A model generated the notes under the pieces. The model was not told the DNA's origin and made no database searches. It saw only the letters and a list, made by a program, of their open reading frames with translations. From positions 82,389 to 146,388 of the forward strand of contig JADLEQ010000028.1 in the NCBI GenBank assembly GCA_020846005.1: a stretch of 64,000 nt of DNA, read 5' to 3'. This DNA comes from Polyangiaceae bacterium (GTDB taxonomy: Bacteria; Myxococcota_A; Polyangia; Polyangiales; Polyangiaceae). Both the position numbers and the translations under genes were made by a program. Positions 38,004-46,752 of this stretch are shown piece by piece (positions within the stretch are counted from its first letter, which is position 1; each line of letters starts with the position of its first letter).

Positions 38004-39960
38004 ACCTGCGCCGCCCGGCGCCGACGATGCGGTCGTCGCCTTGCCGGCGCGTCGTCCCTTCGCGGTCGAGCTGCTCGAGCAGCGGGATCGCCTGCTTGCG
38101 GCTGACTCCGGCCAGCTCCTTGAAGTCCGCCACGCTCAGCCGAGCGGCGCGCGCCAGGTGATCGCCGACACGTGCGCGCAGGGAGTCCAGCGCCAATTCG
38201 TCGAACCATAGCCCTCCGAGGCGCCGCGCGCGGCCCGCGGACGAGAGGCGCTGGAGCGCCGCCTGGAGCCCGGCCTCCGACTCGCCGAGCTCGCTCGCGA
38301 GCCGGCTCTCGAGCGTGCCCTCGAGCCCGACCGAGGCGAGCGCAGCGCCGAGCCGCGCCTCGAGCGCGCGCGCCGCCGGGCTCGCGCTCGCCAGGAAGAC
38401 GGGGGTGGCGACGACGCCAGCCCGCGTGTCCACGTAGAGGCGCCGCTCGCGCTCCGCCCGGCGCACGCAGAGCTCGCCCACGTCCCGCCCGGCGCGCCGC
38501 GCGAGCCACGAGCGGAGCGTCTCGAGGGGGAGGCCCGCCTCCTCCGGCGCCGTCCGGTGATGCGCGACCACGCGCTCGACCGCCAGCTCGACGAGGCGGG
38601 CCACGCCCTCCGCGGCGGCGAACCCCTCGCCCTCGCCCAGCGCGACGCACGTCGGGCGAGGGCGTTTGCCGGCGAGCTGGCGATGCACTGCCCCGGGCTC
38701 CAGCCCGAGCCGCCGCTCGAGCGTCGCCGCGGCGAGCGCGCGAGGGGACACCGCGCGGACGAGCCCCTCGAGCGCCTCCGCCACCGCGCCCCCCCGCAGC
38801 GCCTCGAGCGACGCCACGCGGAGCGCGCGCGCCGCGGCGTGGGACGCCGGCGGGACTCGCTCCGCGCCCGCGTCGAGCACCATCCCGCCACCGAGCACCT
38901 GCCCCCGCTCGCGCGTGGCGGTGAAGCCGCGCACCACGAACCCCACCCCGCCCTCGCACGGGATCGGGTGCTCGAGCGTGAGGTGCGCCGTCCCCTCGCC
39001 GAGGCGGACGACGCGCGCGCCGACGCGCCCGGTGCCGAGGTGGAGCGTCACGGCGGCGCCGTCCCCGAGCGAGCCGACCGCGTCCGGCAGCGCGCGCAGC
39101 GCCACGTCGATCCGCGAAGTGATGGGCAGCTCCGGGTCACGGGTGAGCACGTCTCCGCGGCCCGCGTCACTGATCGCCAGCCGCGCCAGGTTCACGGCGA
39201 CACGCGCGGGCGCGACGACCGAGGTGACCGCGCGGCCGTGCACCTCCAGCCCACGACACGACGACGCGATGAGCCCGCTCGAGCCCGCGAGGAACACCTC
39301 ATCACCGACGGCGAGGCGCCCGCGCGCGAGCGTGCCGGTGACGACCGTCCCCGTACCACGGACGGTGAAGACGCGGTCGACGGCGAGCCACGTGCGCGCG
39401 GAGTCGCCCCGCGCCTCCGCCCCAGAGACGAGCTCGCCCAGGCACGCCGCGACCTCCGGCACGCCGGCACCCGACGGCGCGGCGGTCGCCACCACGCCGA
39501 CGATCTCCAGGCCGAGCGCGGCGACGGCCTCGCGCGCGTCGAGCTCCGCGAGCGCGGTCGTCTCGGCGTCGACCAGATCGGTCTTCGACAGCACGAGGAG
39601 CACGCGACGGAGGCCGAGCAACGACGCCACGGCCAAGTGCTCTCGGGTCTGCGGCATCACGCCATCGTCGGCCGCGACGACGAGCACGACGAGCTCTACC
39701 CCGCCCATGCCGGCGATCATCGTGTGCACGAGCTTCCGGTGCCCCGGGACGTCGATGAAGCTGATGCCCGTGCCCGGGAGCTCTGCGAACCCGAGCTCGA
39801 TGCTGATGCCGCGCCGCTTCTCCTCCGGGAGGCGGTCGGTGTCCGTCCCCGTGAGCGCTCGGACGAGCGTCGTCTTGCCGTGGTCGACGTGACCGGCCGT
39901 GGCGACGACGAACCGTCGCGGAGGGGTCGCCGCACGCTCGGCCGGGCCGGGCGCGCTCAT
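38002..39960 (-). CDS. selB: Selenocysteine-specific translation elongation factor SelB
   Basis: Predicted 652 residues. Delivers selenocysteinyl-tRNA to in-frame UGA codons by binding the SECIS hairpin. GTPase motifs: GHVDHGKTTL (G1), DVPGHRKLVHTMIAG (G3 region), SKTDLVD (G4). The beta-barrel domains II and III follow (RVFTVRGTGTVVTGTLARG is the SelB/EF-Tu-type domain II). The C-terminus has about four winged-helix modules ending SVADFKELAGVSRKQAIPLLEQL, the RNA-binding module. The ATG at 39960 overlaps the upstream membrane gene in an ATGA. selA, selD and tRNA-Sec are not in this window. No selenoprotein gene is apparent here. Confidence 0.95.
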   Translation of the reverse strand: MSAPGPAERAATPPRRFVVATAGHVDHGKTTLVRALTGTDTDRLPEEKRRGISIELGFAELPGTGISFIDVPGHRKLVHTMIAGMGGVELVVLVVAADDGVMPQTREHLAVASLLGLRRVLLVLSKTDLVDAETTALAELDAREAVAALGLEIVGVVATAAPSGAGVPEVAACLGELVSGAEARGDSARTWLAVDRVFTVRGTGTVVTGTLARGRLAVGDEVFLAGSSGLIASSCRGLEVHGRAVTSVVAPARVAVNLARLAISDAGRGDVLTRDPELPITSRIDVALRALPDAVGSLGDGAAVTLHLGTGRVGARVVRLGEGTAHLTLEHPIPCEGGVGFVVRGFTATRERGQVLGGGMVLDAGAERVPPASHAAARALRVASLEALRGGAVAEALEGLVRAVSPRALAAATLERRLGLEPGAVHRQLAGKRPRPTCVALGEGEGFAAAEGVARLVELAVERVVAHHRTAPEEAGLPLETLRSWLARRAGRDVGELCVRRAERERRLYVDTRAGVVATPVFLASASPAARALEARLGAALASVGLEGTLESRLASELGESEAGLQAALQRLSSAGRARRLGGLWFDELALDSLRARVGDHLARAARLSVADFKELAGVSRKQAIPLLEQLDREGTTRRQGDDRIVGAGRRR

Positions 39961-40745
39961 GGGTTCGGGGCCGCGATCGCGTGGGGCGCGCGCGACCAGC
40001 CGAGCCACGCGCGGGCTCGCTCGGCTGCGCGGGCGAAGGCGACCCCCGCGAAGCCGTGCGCCACCACGGCGACCGCGGGTGGCACCTCGTGCGTGTAGTA
40101 CGTCCAGCACTGCCGGCTGGTACCCCAGTACTCGAGCGCCACGCCGAGGAGCGCACCCCCCACGAAGCGCAGCACGTCGGCCCGCGGGTCGCGCACCCGG
40201 ACGAGCACGAACACCATCACGCCGATCACGAGCTGGGTCGCCGGCGTCCCGACGGTGTGCCACGCGAACCAGGTCATCCACGCCACGAAGGACGGGAGCA
40301 GGATCCAGTACGCCGCCACCCAACCGCCGACGCGGCGCTCCGGGCGGCCGGGCGACGCCGGCGCGAGGTGCCCGAGGACGAGCGCGATCCGCTCCACCAC
40401 GAGCGCGGCGATGGGCCACGCCGGGAGGATCCAGAGCGGGGGACGCTCCGCGGTGAAGTAGGTCCACAGCGAGGTGACCGTCCCCCACGTCTCGATGAGC
40501 GCCCCCCCGGCCAGGCCCGCCGCCAGGAGGGGGAGATCCCGCTCCCACGAGGCGTCCCACGCGATGGCGGCCGCCATGAACGCCCACGTGCCCGCCAGCA
40601 AGAGGTCGACCCCGGCGTTGGCGTCGAGCAGATCGCTCCACCGGTAGCCGACCGCGCCGCCCACGGTCACGAGCAGCGCGAGCGCGAGCAGACCGCGCCG
40701 ATCGTAGCGATCGGCCACGAACCGCCAGAGGGGCTCGCGCGCCAT
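39957..40745 (-). CDS. Multi-spanning membrane protein with internal duplication, upstream of selB
   Basis: Predicted 262 residues with about eight hydrophobic segments. Two copies of the pattern E-x-W-G-T-x(4)-W-T-Y-[FY]-T occur: ETWGTVTSLWTYFT in the first half and EYWGTSRQCWTYYT in the second, pointing to internal duplication. No enzymatic motif is recognised. The stop overlaps the selB start (ATGA), so the two are co-translated. A TATCCT hexamer lies 8 nt before the ATG. The link to selenocysteine metabolism is positional only. Confidence 0.7.
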   Translation of the reverse strand: MAREPLWRFVADRYDRRGLLALALLVTVGGAVGYRWSDLLDANAGVDLLLAGTWAFMAAAIAWDASWERDLPLLAAGLAGGALIETWGTVTSLWTYFTAERPPLWILPAWPIAALVVERIALVLGHLAPASPGRPERRVGGWVAAYWILLPSFVAWMTWFAWHTVGTPATQLVIGVMVFVLVRVRDPRADVLRFVGGALLGVALEYWGTSRQCWTYYTHEVPPAVAVVAHGFAGVAFARAAERARAWLGWSRAPHAIAAPNP

Positions 40746-40753
40746 GGGGCCGC

Positions 40754-40759
40754 AGGATA
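40754..40759 (-). promoter_or_regulatory. Candidate -10 element for the membrane protein-selB operon
   Basis: TATCCT on the minus strand, 8 nt upstream of the ATG at 40745. Confidence 0.35.
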
Positions 40760-40849
40760 CCGCACCCTCGAGGGAAGGCCGCGCCCCGCCGACCCAGCGG
40801 CCGGCGATGGGTTCCCGGGCCGCCCTCCGTCTGCTATCTCCCCCGCGCG

Positions 40850-41674
40850 ATGAAGCGTCGGCCCGACCGAACCCGAACCAGCGACGAGCGCGACGTGGAC
40901 ACGCGCGAGGACGACCAGGACGAGGCCCTCGCCGCAGCGAACGACCGCGACGATGGCGAGGACGACGACGAGGACGACGACGAGGACGAAGACGAAGAGT
41001 ACGAGCGGCGTCGCCGCGCCCGAGCCCGCAGGCGCCGGTTGGAGCGCGCGCGCCTCGCCGCCCTCGCCGCGGAGGCCGGCGCTGGCCGGTCGGGGAGCGA
41101 CGACGGGCTGGAGGTCACCGGGGGCAGGCTGCTGGTGGCGGCGGGCATCATCGGGCTGCTGGTCCTGACGCGCTGCGAGCCGTTCGTGAAGGCGTTCCGC
41201 GCCAAGGAGCCACCGCCCACCAACTTCGAGGTGTTCGAGCGCGGCGCGCCCGGCGAGGTCTCCGTGACGCTCATCACCGCAGATCAGGGGCGCCTCGCGT
41301 GCGCGAGCGACCGCGAGCTCGAGGGTCATCGCTGCGAGTACAAGACCGACAAAGAGCGTTGGCCACCACCGCCCGGCGCCCCGGCGGACGACAACAAGGC
41401 GAACGTGATCCAGCCGTATCGGACTTCGTCCGACAACAAGCTCATCATGATCGCGGGGCTGTGGGCGGAGCCGACCCTGGCGCTCCGCCTGCACCGGGAG
41501 CCCCCCGGGGTCGTCGAGATGAAGAAGCAGGCGCGCTTCGTCGCCACCTGCAAGGTCCGCCCGCTCGGCAAGCTGGACTCCCGGGTCCGCTGGGACCTCG
41601 GGCAGCCGTGGTCGAACGACGGCGTGGCCTGGGTGGTGAAGGCCGAGCAGTGCCGCCTGGGCGACTCGCTCTGA
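40850..41674 (+). CDS. Single-pass membrane protein with acidic then basic cytoplasmic tail
   Basis: Predicted 274 residues. Residues about 15-48 are almost all Asp/Glu (DDDEDDDEDEDEE). They are followed by a strongly basic stretch (RRRRARARRRRLERAR) and one transmembrane helix (LLVAAGIIGLLVLTRC). The remaining about 160 residues would be outside the membrane, with Cys and a compact beta-rich region (SVTLITADQGRLACASDRE, FVATCKVRPL). No homologous family recognised. The charged N-terminus would stay cytoplasmic, possibly binding DNA, RNA or other proteins. ATG at 40850 is preceded by TATCTC 7 nt upstream. Confidence 0.65.
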   Translation: MKRRPDRTRTSDERDVDTREDDQDEALAAANDRDDGEDDDEDDDEDEDEEYERRRRARARRRRLERARLAALAAEAGAGRSGSDDGLEVTGGRLLVAAGIIGLLVLTRCEPFVKAFRAKEPPPTNFEVFERGAPGEVSVTLITADQGRLACASDRELEGHRCEYKTDKERWPPPPGAPADDNKANVIQPYRTSSDNKLIMIAGLWAEPTLALRLHREPPGVVEMKKQARFVATCKVRPLGKLDSRVRWDLGQPWSNDGVAWVVKAEQCRLGDSL

Positions 41675-41713
41675 GCCGCCCACCCCCGCCGCCGCGCCGC
41701 AGGGGAGGCCCGC

Positions 41714-43549
41714 TCAGGCCGGCGGCGTGCCGCGGAGCTTGGCGGCGAGCAGGTCGCCCAGCGTGCCGAAGCCGCCCTCCGCGGCGAGCTTCGACCGGTA
41801 CTCCTTGTGGGCGCGCCGCTCCTCGTCCACCTTGAAGTCCTTCACGCTGAGCTTCGGCTCGCCGCGACGCGGATCCACCTCGAGGATCTTCGCCTCGAGG
41901 ACGGAGCCGGGCTTGAAGGCCTTGCGAAGATCGGTGCCTCGCGCCGTGCCCGTCTGCCCGGCGGGGATGAAGCCGCGCGCGCTGCGACCGGTCACGCCGA
42001 GCAGGCGGACGACCAGCCCGGCCGGCTCCGCCTTCGTGATCTCCACCTTCACGCCCTGGCCTCGCGCGACCTTCTGCGGGGCCTCGTCCGCCCGACTCGC
42101 TGGAGGCGCGGCGTGCAGCGCGAGGCGCTTCTGCCTCGCGTCGAAGGTCCCGACGACGACCGGTACCTCTTGCCCCACCGGGTACGCCTTCTCGAGGGAG
42201 GCGGACTTCTCCAGGCCGGCGTCGAGGACGTGCAGCAACCCCTCGACGCCCGCCTCCACCTCGACGAAAACGCCGAACGGCTCGACCCGGGTCACCTTGC
42301 CGGTGTGCCGCGAGCCGGGCGCGTAGCGCGCCCGCGCCTCGGCCCAGGGATCCTCCTGCAGCGCCTTGCGCGAGAGCCAAATCTTGCCGCGGTCGTCGAT
42401 CTCGAGGACCTTCACCTCGATCTCCTCGCCCACCCGGAACAGATCGCCGAGGTGCGCGCGTGGATCGTGGCTCGCCTCCGGCGGCGGGATGAGCCCCTCG
42501 ATGCCGGCCGCCGCCGGGATGGCGACGAACACGCCCCATTCCATCACGGAACGCACGACGCCCGGGTGCACCTGGCCCACCTCGAGCAGCGCGAGCGCCT
42601 GCTGGCGCCTCGCGCGGGCCTCCTCCTCGAGCATGGCCCGGCGCGAGACGACGATGTCGCGGCCCTTGCCCTCGTATTTCACCACCTCGAACTCGAGGCG
42701 CTGCCCGATCGAAGCGGCGAGGTTCGCCGTCCCGGGGTGGAGATCCATGCCGGACGCCGGCGCGAACGCCCGCAGACCGTCGAGATCGACCTCGACGCCG
42801 CCGCGGATCACGCCGGTGATCAACCCGTGGACGCGCGTGCCCTCCCTGGCCGCCGCCTCGACGCGCGGCTTCGCGTCCTCTTCACGGAGCGGCTGGCGCG
42901 TGAGCACCACAAGCCCTCCGCGCAGGCCATCGGTGTGGACGCGCGCGACGAAGCGGTCCCCCGGGCTCGGCACCTCGTCGTCGGCCGCCATCTCGCCCCG
43001 ATCGAAGATCGCGAGCGCCTTGCCGGACAGATCGACCATGATCGCGTGATCGAGCACGGCGGTGACCTTGCCGAACACGTCCTCGCCCACGTGGAACGGC
43101 GCCTGATCCGTCGAGGGCCGTGCGCGGTGGCCCCGCTCACGCGCAGGACGCCGGTCGCGCTCCGGACGCGCGCCCTGCGCCTCCTCCGCGGCGGGCGCGG
43201 CGCCCTCGGGCCCGGCGGCGGCGACGGCGCCCTTCTTCTTCCTCCTGCGCTTGCGCTTGCGCTTCTCGCCGTCGGCGGGCGTGGCGCCGTCTGCCTCGGC
43301 CGCATCGCCGTCGGCGGCGTCACTCCCGGCAGCGTCGCCGTCGGCAGCGTCGCCGTCGGCAGCGTCGCCCTCGGCGGCTCCGTGCGCGGCGGCGTCGCCA
43401 GGCGCGGACGCCTCGGCCTCGCCTGCGGCGCCTTCGGCGCCCGCTGCGGGAGCCTCCACACCCGGGCTCTCGGCTCGGGGAGCGGGATCGATCGACGAGG
43501 CCGGCGTTGCGGACGCCTGGTCGCTCGGTTCGGAGCTGGTGACGTTCAT
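41714..43549 (-). CDS. Multi-S1-domain RNA-binding protein (ribosomal protein S1-like)
   Basis: Predicted 611 residues from the ATG at 43549 (GTG 43573 would add 8). The first about 145 residues are disordered: Ala/Asp/Gly repeats and a basic patch KRKRKRRRKKK that may bind RNA. Residues about 150 to 600 hold S1-type OB-fold modules, for instance GEDVFGKVTAVLDHAIMVDL, EGTRVHGLITGVIRGGVEVD, VGQVHPGVVRSVMEWGVFV and GSRHTGKVTRVEPFGVFVEV. Similar to ribosomal protein S1 and to Tex-type accessory factors; probably a translation or RNA-handling factor rather than the sole S1. The ATG is 178 nt downstream of Mrp on the same strand, with TATAGC about 26 nt upstream. Confidence 0.85.
   Translation of the reverse strand: MNVTSSEPSDQASATPASSIDPAPRAESPGVEAPAAGAEGAAGEAEASAPGDAAAHGAAEGDAADGDAADGDAAGSDAADGDAAEADGATPADGEKRKRKRRRKKKGAVAAAGPEGAAPAAEEAQGARPERDRRPARERGHRARPSTDQAPFHVGEDVFGKVTAVLDHAIMVDLSGKALAIFDRGEMAADDEVPSPGDRFVARVHTDGLRGGLVVLTRQPLREEDAKPRVEAAAREGTRVHGLITGVIRGGVEVDLDGLRAFAPASGMDLHPGTANLAASIGQRLEFEVVKYEGKGRDIVVSRRAMLEEEARARRQQALALLEVGQVHPGVVRSVMEWGVFVAIPAAAGIEGLIPPPEASHDPRAHLGDLFRVGEEIEVKVLEIDDRGKIWLSRKALQEDPWAEARARYAPGSRHTGKVTRVEPFGVFVEVEAGVEGLLHVLDAGLEKSASLEKAYPVGQEVPVVVGTFDARQKRLALHAAPPASRADEAPQKVARGQGVKVEITKAEPAGLVVRLLGVTGRSARGFIPAGQTGTARGTDLRKAFKPGSVLEAKILEVDPRRGEPKLSVKDFKVDEERRAHKEYRSKLAAEGGFGTLGDLLAAKLRGTPPA
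43300..43380 (-). repeat. 15-bp tandem repeats encoding Asp-Ala-Ala-Asp-Gly
   Basis: Several units of the plus-strand form GTCGCCGTCGGCAGC, in frame, encode the acidic Asp/Ala/Gly repeats in the disordered N-terminus of the S1-domain protein. Confidence 0.7.
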
Positions 43550-43727
43550 GGTGAGGCTCGGCGCGCGAGGCACGAGCTATATCCCGCCGCGGCTTCGCCG
43601 CCAACCGCGCGCCGCGGGCCATGGCTGCGGAGGCCGTCGCGGGGGAGCCGCCGCCGGGCGCCCCGCGTCGGCGGGCTGGCAGCGAGCGAGGCCGCGGATC
43701 GCCCGGCCGCGCACCGGCGCTCCGCCC

Positions 43728-44603
43728 TCAGCGGGCGACGGGGAGCCTGCGATTGACGCCTCCGCTCCGATCGATCGTGAGGCCCTCGACGCCCGCGTCG
43801 GGCCCTCCGAGCCGCGCGACCAGCGCCTCGGCGATGGCCGTGAAGGCGAGCGCGGGCGGCGAGCCAGGGGCCGCCTGCACGACGGGGATCCCGGCGTCCC
43901 CCCACTCGCGGATCGCGGGGTAGATCGGCACCTGGCCGAGCAGCGGGGCGCCCGCCGCCTCCGCGACCTTGGCGCCGCCACCCTCGCCGAAGATCGGGTA
44001 GCGCGTGCCGTGCTCGCACTCGAACCAGCTCTGGTTCTCGACCACGCCGAGCAGGCGGATACCGACCTTCTCGCACATGCTGACCGACTTGAAGACGTCG
44101 GCTAGCGCGACCTCCTGCGGGGTCGTCACCATCACCGCGCCGGAGACGGACACCTTCTGCGCGAGCGTGAGCGCTACGTCCCCGGTGCCAGGCGGGAGGT
44201 CGAGGACCAGATAGTCGAGCTCGCCCCAGCGCACGTCCTTCAGGAACTGGACGAGCGCGCCGTGGAGCATCGGGCCACGCCACACGATGGCCGCCCGCGG
44301 ATCCTCGAGGAGGAAGCCGATGCTCATCAGCTTGAGGCCGAAGCGCTCGAGCGGATCGATCGACTGGCCGTCGCTCGACGGCCGCCCCGTGACGCCGAGC
44401 ATCGTCGGGACGCTCGGGCCGTACATGTCGGCGTCGAGCAGACCCACCCGGTGCCCCGCGCGCGCGAGGGCGAGCGCCAGGTTCGCGGCGACGGTGCTCT
44501 TGCCGACGCCCCCCTTCCCGCTCATCACGAGCACGACGTGCTCGACCTGGGGGACGGGGTCTTCCGGACCGATCGCGCGGCTGGCGCTGCGGGGCTCGCT
44601 CAT
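43728..44603 (-). CDS. Mrp/NBP35-family ATPase (Fe-S carrier-type)
   Basis: Predicted 291 residues. Deviant Walker A MSGKGGVGKSTVAANLALA at about 28-46, DADMYGPSVPTMLG, switch LDLPPGTGDVALTL and the GVVENQSWFECEHG loop. There is no N-terminal DUF59 domain. In Mrp/ApbC proteins the loop normally carries CxxC for the bridging 4Fe-4S cluster; here the pattern is C196-E-H-G199, so the second Cys is missing. ATPase function looks intact. Divergent from the lipoprotein gene at 44684. Confidence 0.88.
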   Translation of the reverse strand: MSEPRSASRAIGPEDPVPQVEHVVLVMSGKGGVGKSTVAANLALALARAGHRVGLLDADMYGPSVPTMLGVTGRPSSDGQSIDPLERFGLKLMSIGFLLEDPRAAIVWRGPMLHGALVQFLKDVRWGELDYLVLDLPPGTGDVALTLAQKVSVSGAVMVTTPQEVALADVFKSVSMCEKVGIRLLGVVENQSWFECEHGTRYPIFGEGGGAKVAEAAGAPLLGQVPIYPAIREWGDAGIPVVQAAPGSPPALAFTAIAEALVARLGGPDAGVEGLTIDRSGGVNRRLPVAR

Positions 44604-44671
44604 GGCGGCGGGGAGGTACGGCCCGGGCCCGGGCGTGTCAACCGGAGCCCCGGGGCCCGGCCGACCTGCGC

Positions 44672-44677
44672 TATCCT
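44672..44677 (+). promoter_or_regulatory. Candidate -10 element
   Basis: TATCCT 6 nt before ATG 44684, consistent with a leaderless transcript. Confidence 0.4.
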
Positions 44678-44683
44678 CACCAG

Positions 44684-45883
44684 ATGCGGTCCCCGCTCCA
44701 GGTCGCCCTGGCGCTCGCCCTCGGGGTCGGGTGCTCGTCCGAGGCCGCGCCGACTCCAGCGGAGCGTGCGCCGGCGTTCCGACACCAGGCGCTCTTCGAT
44801 CGCGTGGCCTCGAGCGCGGACGGCTTCACCGTCGTGGAGGGCGACTGGCTGGAGGACTACGGCGACGCGCCGTTCTACGGGCTCGCCGCGTCCTCGCGCC
44901 TGGTCGCCGGCGGGCGGGCCGAGCCGTGGGGGGGCCGAGCGGCCGCGGCGCGGGCCCGCGCGCGCACGCTCATCGACTCGGCGGACTTCGTCAACGGGGA
45001 CGTGAACGAGCTCGCGATGAGCGCGCTCGGCCTGATCGAGCACGCCGCCGCCACCGGCGACCTCGGGGACGTCGAGGCGCTCGAGGTCTTCCTGAAGAAG
45101 CTGCAGACGCTCGCGGCGGCGCTCGGCCACTACCTCGCGTCCGTCCCGGTGGAGAGCTGGGCGTTCCGCACGTACGGTCCCACGTCGATCACCGCGCTGG
45201 TGGGGCTGGTCGCGCTCCAGCACGCTCACCTGGTCGGCGGCGAGCACCGCGAGGAGCACGTGGAGTTCGCGAAGGCCCTCGAGGCGGCCACCGTCCGCGA
45301 GGCGTGGACGGGCGCGCACTTCGCCTTCGCGCCCGGGGAACCCCGCCTCGACCTCTACCCGAACGTCGCCATGACGCTGCTCGAGTCGCGCCTGTACCAG
45401 CTCACGGGCGACCCGGCTTACCGCGACCGCGCGAGCCAGCTCCACGCGGCGATCCAGCCGCTCCGCCTCGCGGAGTCCCCCGCCCACTACTACACGGAGT
45501 ATTCGGCCGTGGAGATGGGGGCGAAGACGCGCGACTACTCGACGCTCTCCGCCCACAACTACCTGATGTTCTCGCTCCTCCTCCTCTTCGAGTCGACGGG
45601 TGAGCCGCGCTTCCTGGAGGAGGCCGACTCGGTGCTCGATTGGGTGGATCGAGATCTCTCCGGCGAGTGGTGCCTGTCGCACGTGCACGACGAGCCGTGC
45701 GCGCCCGCTTGCACCAGCGCCCCAGTGTGCGTCGCGGGAGCTTGCGCCGAGGAGCGCTGCGGCCCGGGCGTGCTCCACCACCGGATCGATGGACGCGTGG
45801 CGCTCCCGAGCGATCCCGAGTTCTTCTGCTCGGGCTGCAACCTCCAACTCCTCTACGTGCTCTGGTACCGGCAGCAGCTCTGA
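44684..45883 (+). CDS. Secreted lipoprotein with helical toroid-like domain
   Basis: Predicted 399 residues. Signal peptide ending LGVGC (lipobox). The mature protein is almost entirely helical, with repeated helix pairs (for example TLIDSADFVNGDVNELAMSA, GPTSITALVGLVALQHAHL, DLYPNVAMTLLESRLYQLTG, TRDYSTLSAHNYLMFSLLLLFE). This resembles the (alpha/alpha)6 toroid of surface glycan-active enzymes. Near the C-terminus is a Cys-rich insert (CLSHVHDEPCAPACTSAPVC), then CSGCN. No catalytic residues can be assigned confidently. First gene of the second extracytoplasmic island. Confidence 0.65.
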   Translation: MRSPLQVALALALGVGCSSEAAPTPAERAPAFRHQALFDRVASSADGFTVVEGDWLEDYGDAPFYGLAASSRLVAGGRAEPWGGRAAAARARARTLIDSADFVNGDVNELAMSALGLIEHAAATGDLGDVEALEVFLKKLQTLAAALGHYLASVPVESWAFRTYGPTSITALVGLVALQHAHLVGGEHREEHVEFAKALEAATVREAWTGAHFAFAPGEPRLDLYPNVAMTLLESRLYQLTGDPAYRDRASQLHAAIQPLRLAESPAHYYTEYSAVEMGAKTRDYSTLSAHNYLMFSLLLLFESTGEPRFLEEADSVLDWVDRDLSGEWCLSHVHDEPCAPACTSAPVCVAGACAEERCGPGVLHHRIDGRVALPSDPEFFCSGCNLQLLYVLWYRQQL

Positions 45884-45921
45884 GCGGAGGGCGCCCCGCG
45901 AAGACGCCGCGAGCCCGTCGA

Positions 45922-46752
45922 TCAGCGGCAGCGCTCGAAGGAAGACGCGAACGAGTCCCGCACCACGCGCTCGCGCTGCGCCTCGTCGGGGAGCGCCTCG
46001 AGCGCCCCCTTCGGGTAGTGGCGCCGGTAGGCCTCCCGCGCGGAGGCGCAGTCGCCGGCGCGCACGTAGCAGGCCGCCGCCGTGTGGAAGAGCGCCTGCA
46101 GGCCCCCCGTGAGCCGCGTGTCGTCCGGGCCGCGCGGCGCCACGCGCGGGGCGAGGCGCTCGATCGCGATGAGGCGCTCCCGGCAGTGCGCGGCGGACCT
46201 CGCCTCGAGGTAGGCGCCGTCCGACAGGCCCTGCAGCGCCCCGAGCAGCTCGTCGCGCTCCGTCGCGTCCCCACCCCGGCATCGGAGCGCCGCGAGCTGC
46301 TCGGCCAGCTCGGCGGCGCGCTCGCGGCCCATCGCCGCCTCGGCGACGTACCACGCCGCGACGCGCTCCTTGCCCGCCTGGCAGCGCCCCGCGAGCATCT
46401 CGCACTGCCCGTGCGTCACGGCGAGGCGCCCGAGCAGGCGTGGATCACGCTGGCCTACGGCGGAGAGCTCGGCGAGGCAGCCCTCGCCGTCGGAGTGCAT
46501 CATCTTGCGGTGCGCGGCGGCGACCCGCTCACCGAGGTCCTCGGCGGCGGGCGGCGGGCCGGCGTCGCTCCGCCCCTCGCCCGCAGCGCACGGGCAAGGA
46601 CACACGCACGCGCCGCGTGCCGCGGCCACGGGCGGCTCCCCGACCGCGCCCGACGGGCACCCCGGCGACGCCGGCGCCTGGCCCCCGCGACCGCACGCCG
46701 CGAGGAGCGCCGCGGCGAGGAGCGCGACGCGCGGCGCTACTTGCCCTTGCAC
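45922..46752 (-). CDS. Lipoprotein paralogous to its upstream neighbour (Cys-pattern domain)
   Basis: Predicted 276 residues. GTG at 46752 gives a signal peptide ending LAAC. A Cys/Pro-rich linker with CVCPCPC leads into a helical domain of about 200 residues. That domain aligns with the C-terminal half of the upstream protein: shared MLAG-x-C-x-AGKE, GAY-x-A, A-x-C-[YF]-x-RA-x-DCA and a final Cys near the terminus. It overlaps the upstream stop by 16 nt, so the two are co-translated. Helical-repeat (TPR-like) character is probable; no enzyme motif. Confidence 0.65.
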   Translation of the reverse strand: MQGQVAPRVALLAAALLAACGRGGQAPASPGCPSGAVGEPPVAAARGACVCPCPCAAGEGRSDAGPPPAAEDLGERVAAAHRKMMHSDGEGCLAELSAVGQRDPRLLGRLAVTHGQCEMLAGRCQAGKERVAAWYVAEAAMGRERAAELAEQLAALRCRGGDATERDELLGALQGLSDGAYLEARSAAHCRERLIAIERLAPRVAPRGPDDTRLTGGLQALFHTAAACYVRAGDCASAREAYRRHYPKGALEALPDEAQRERVVRDSFASSFERCR

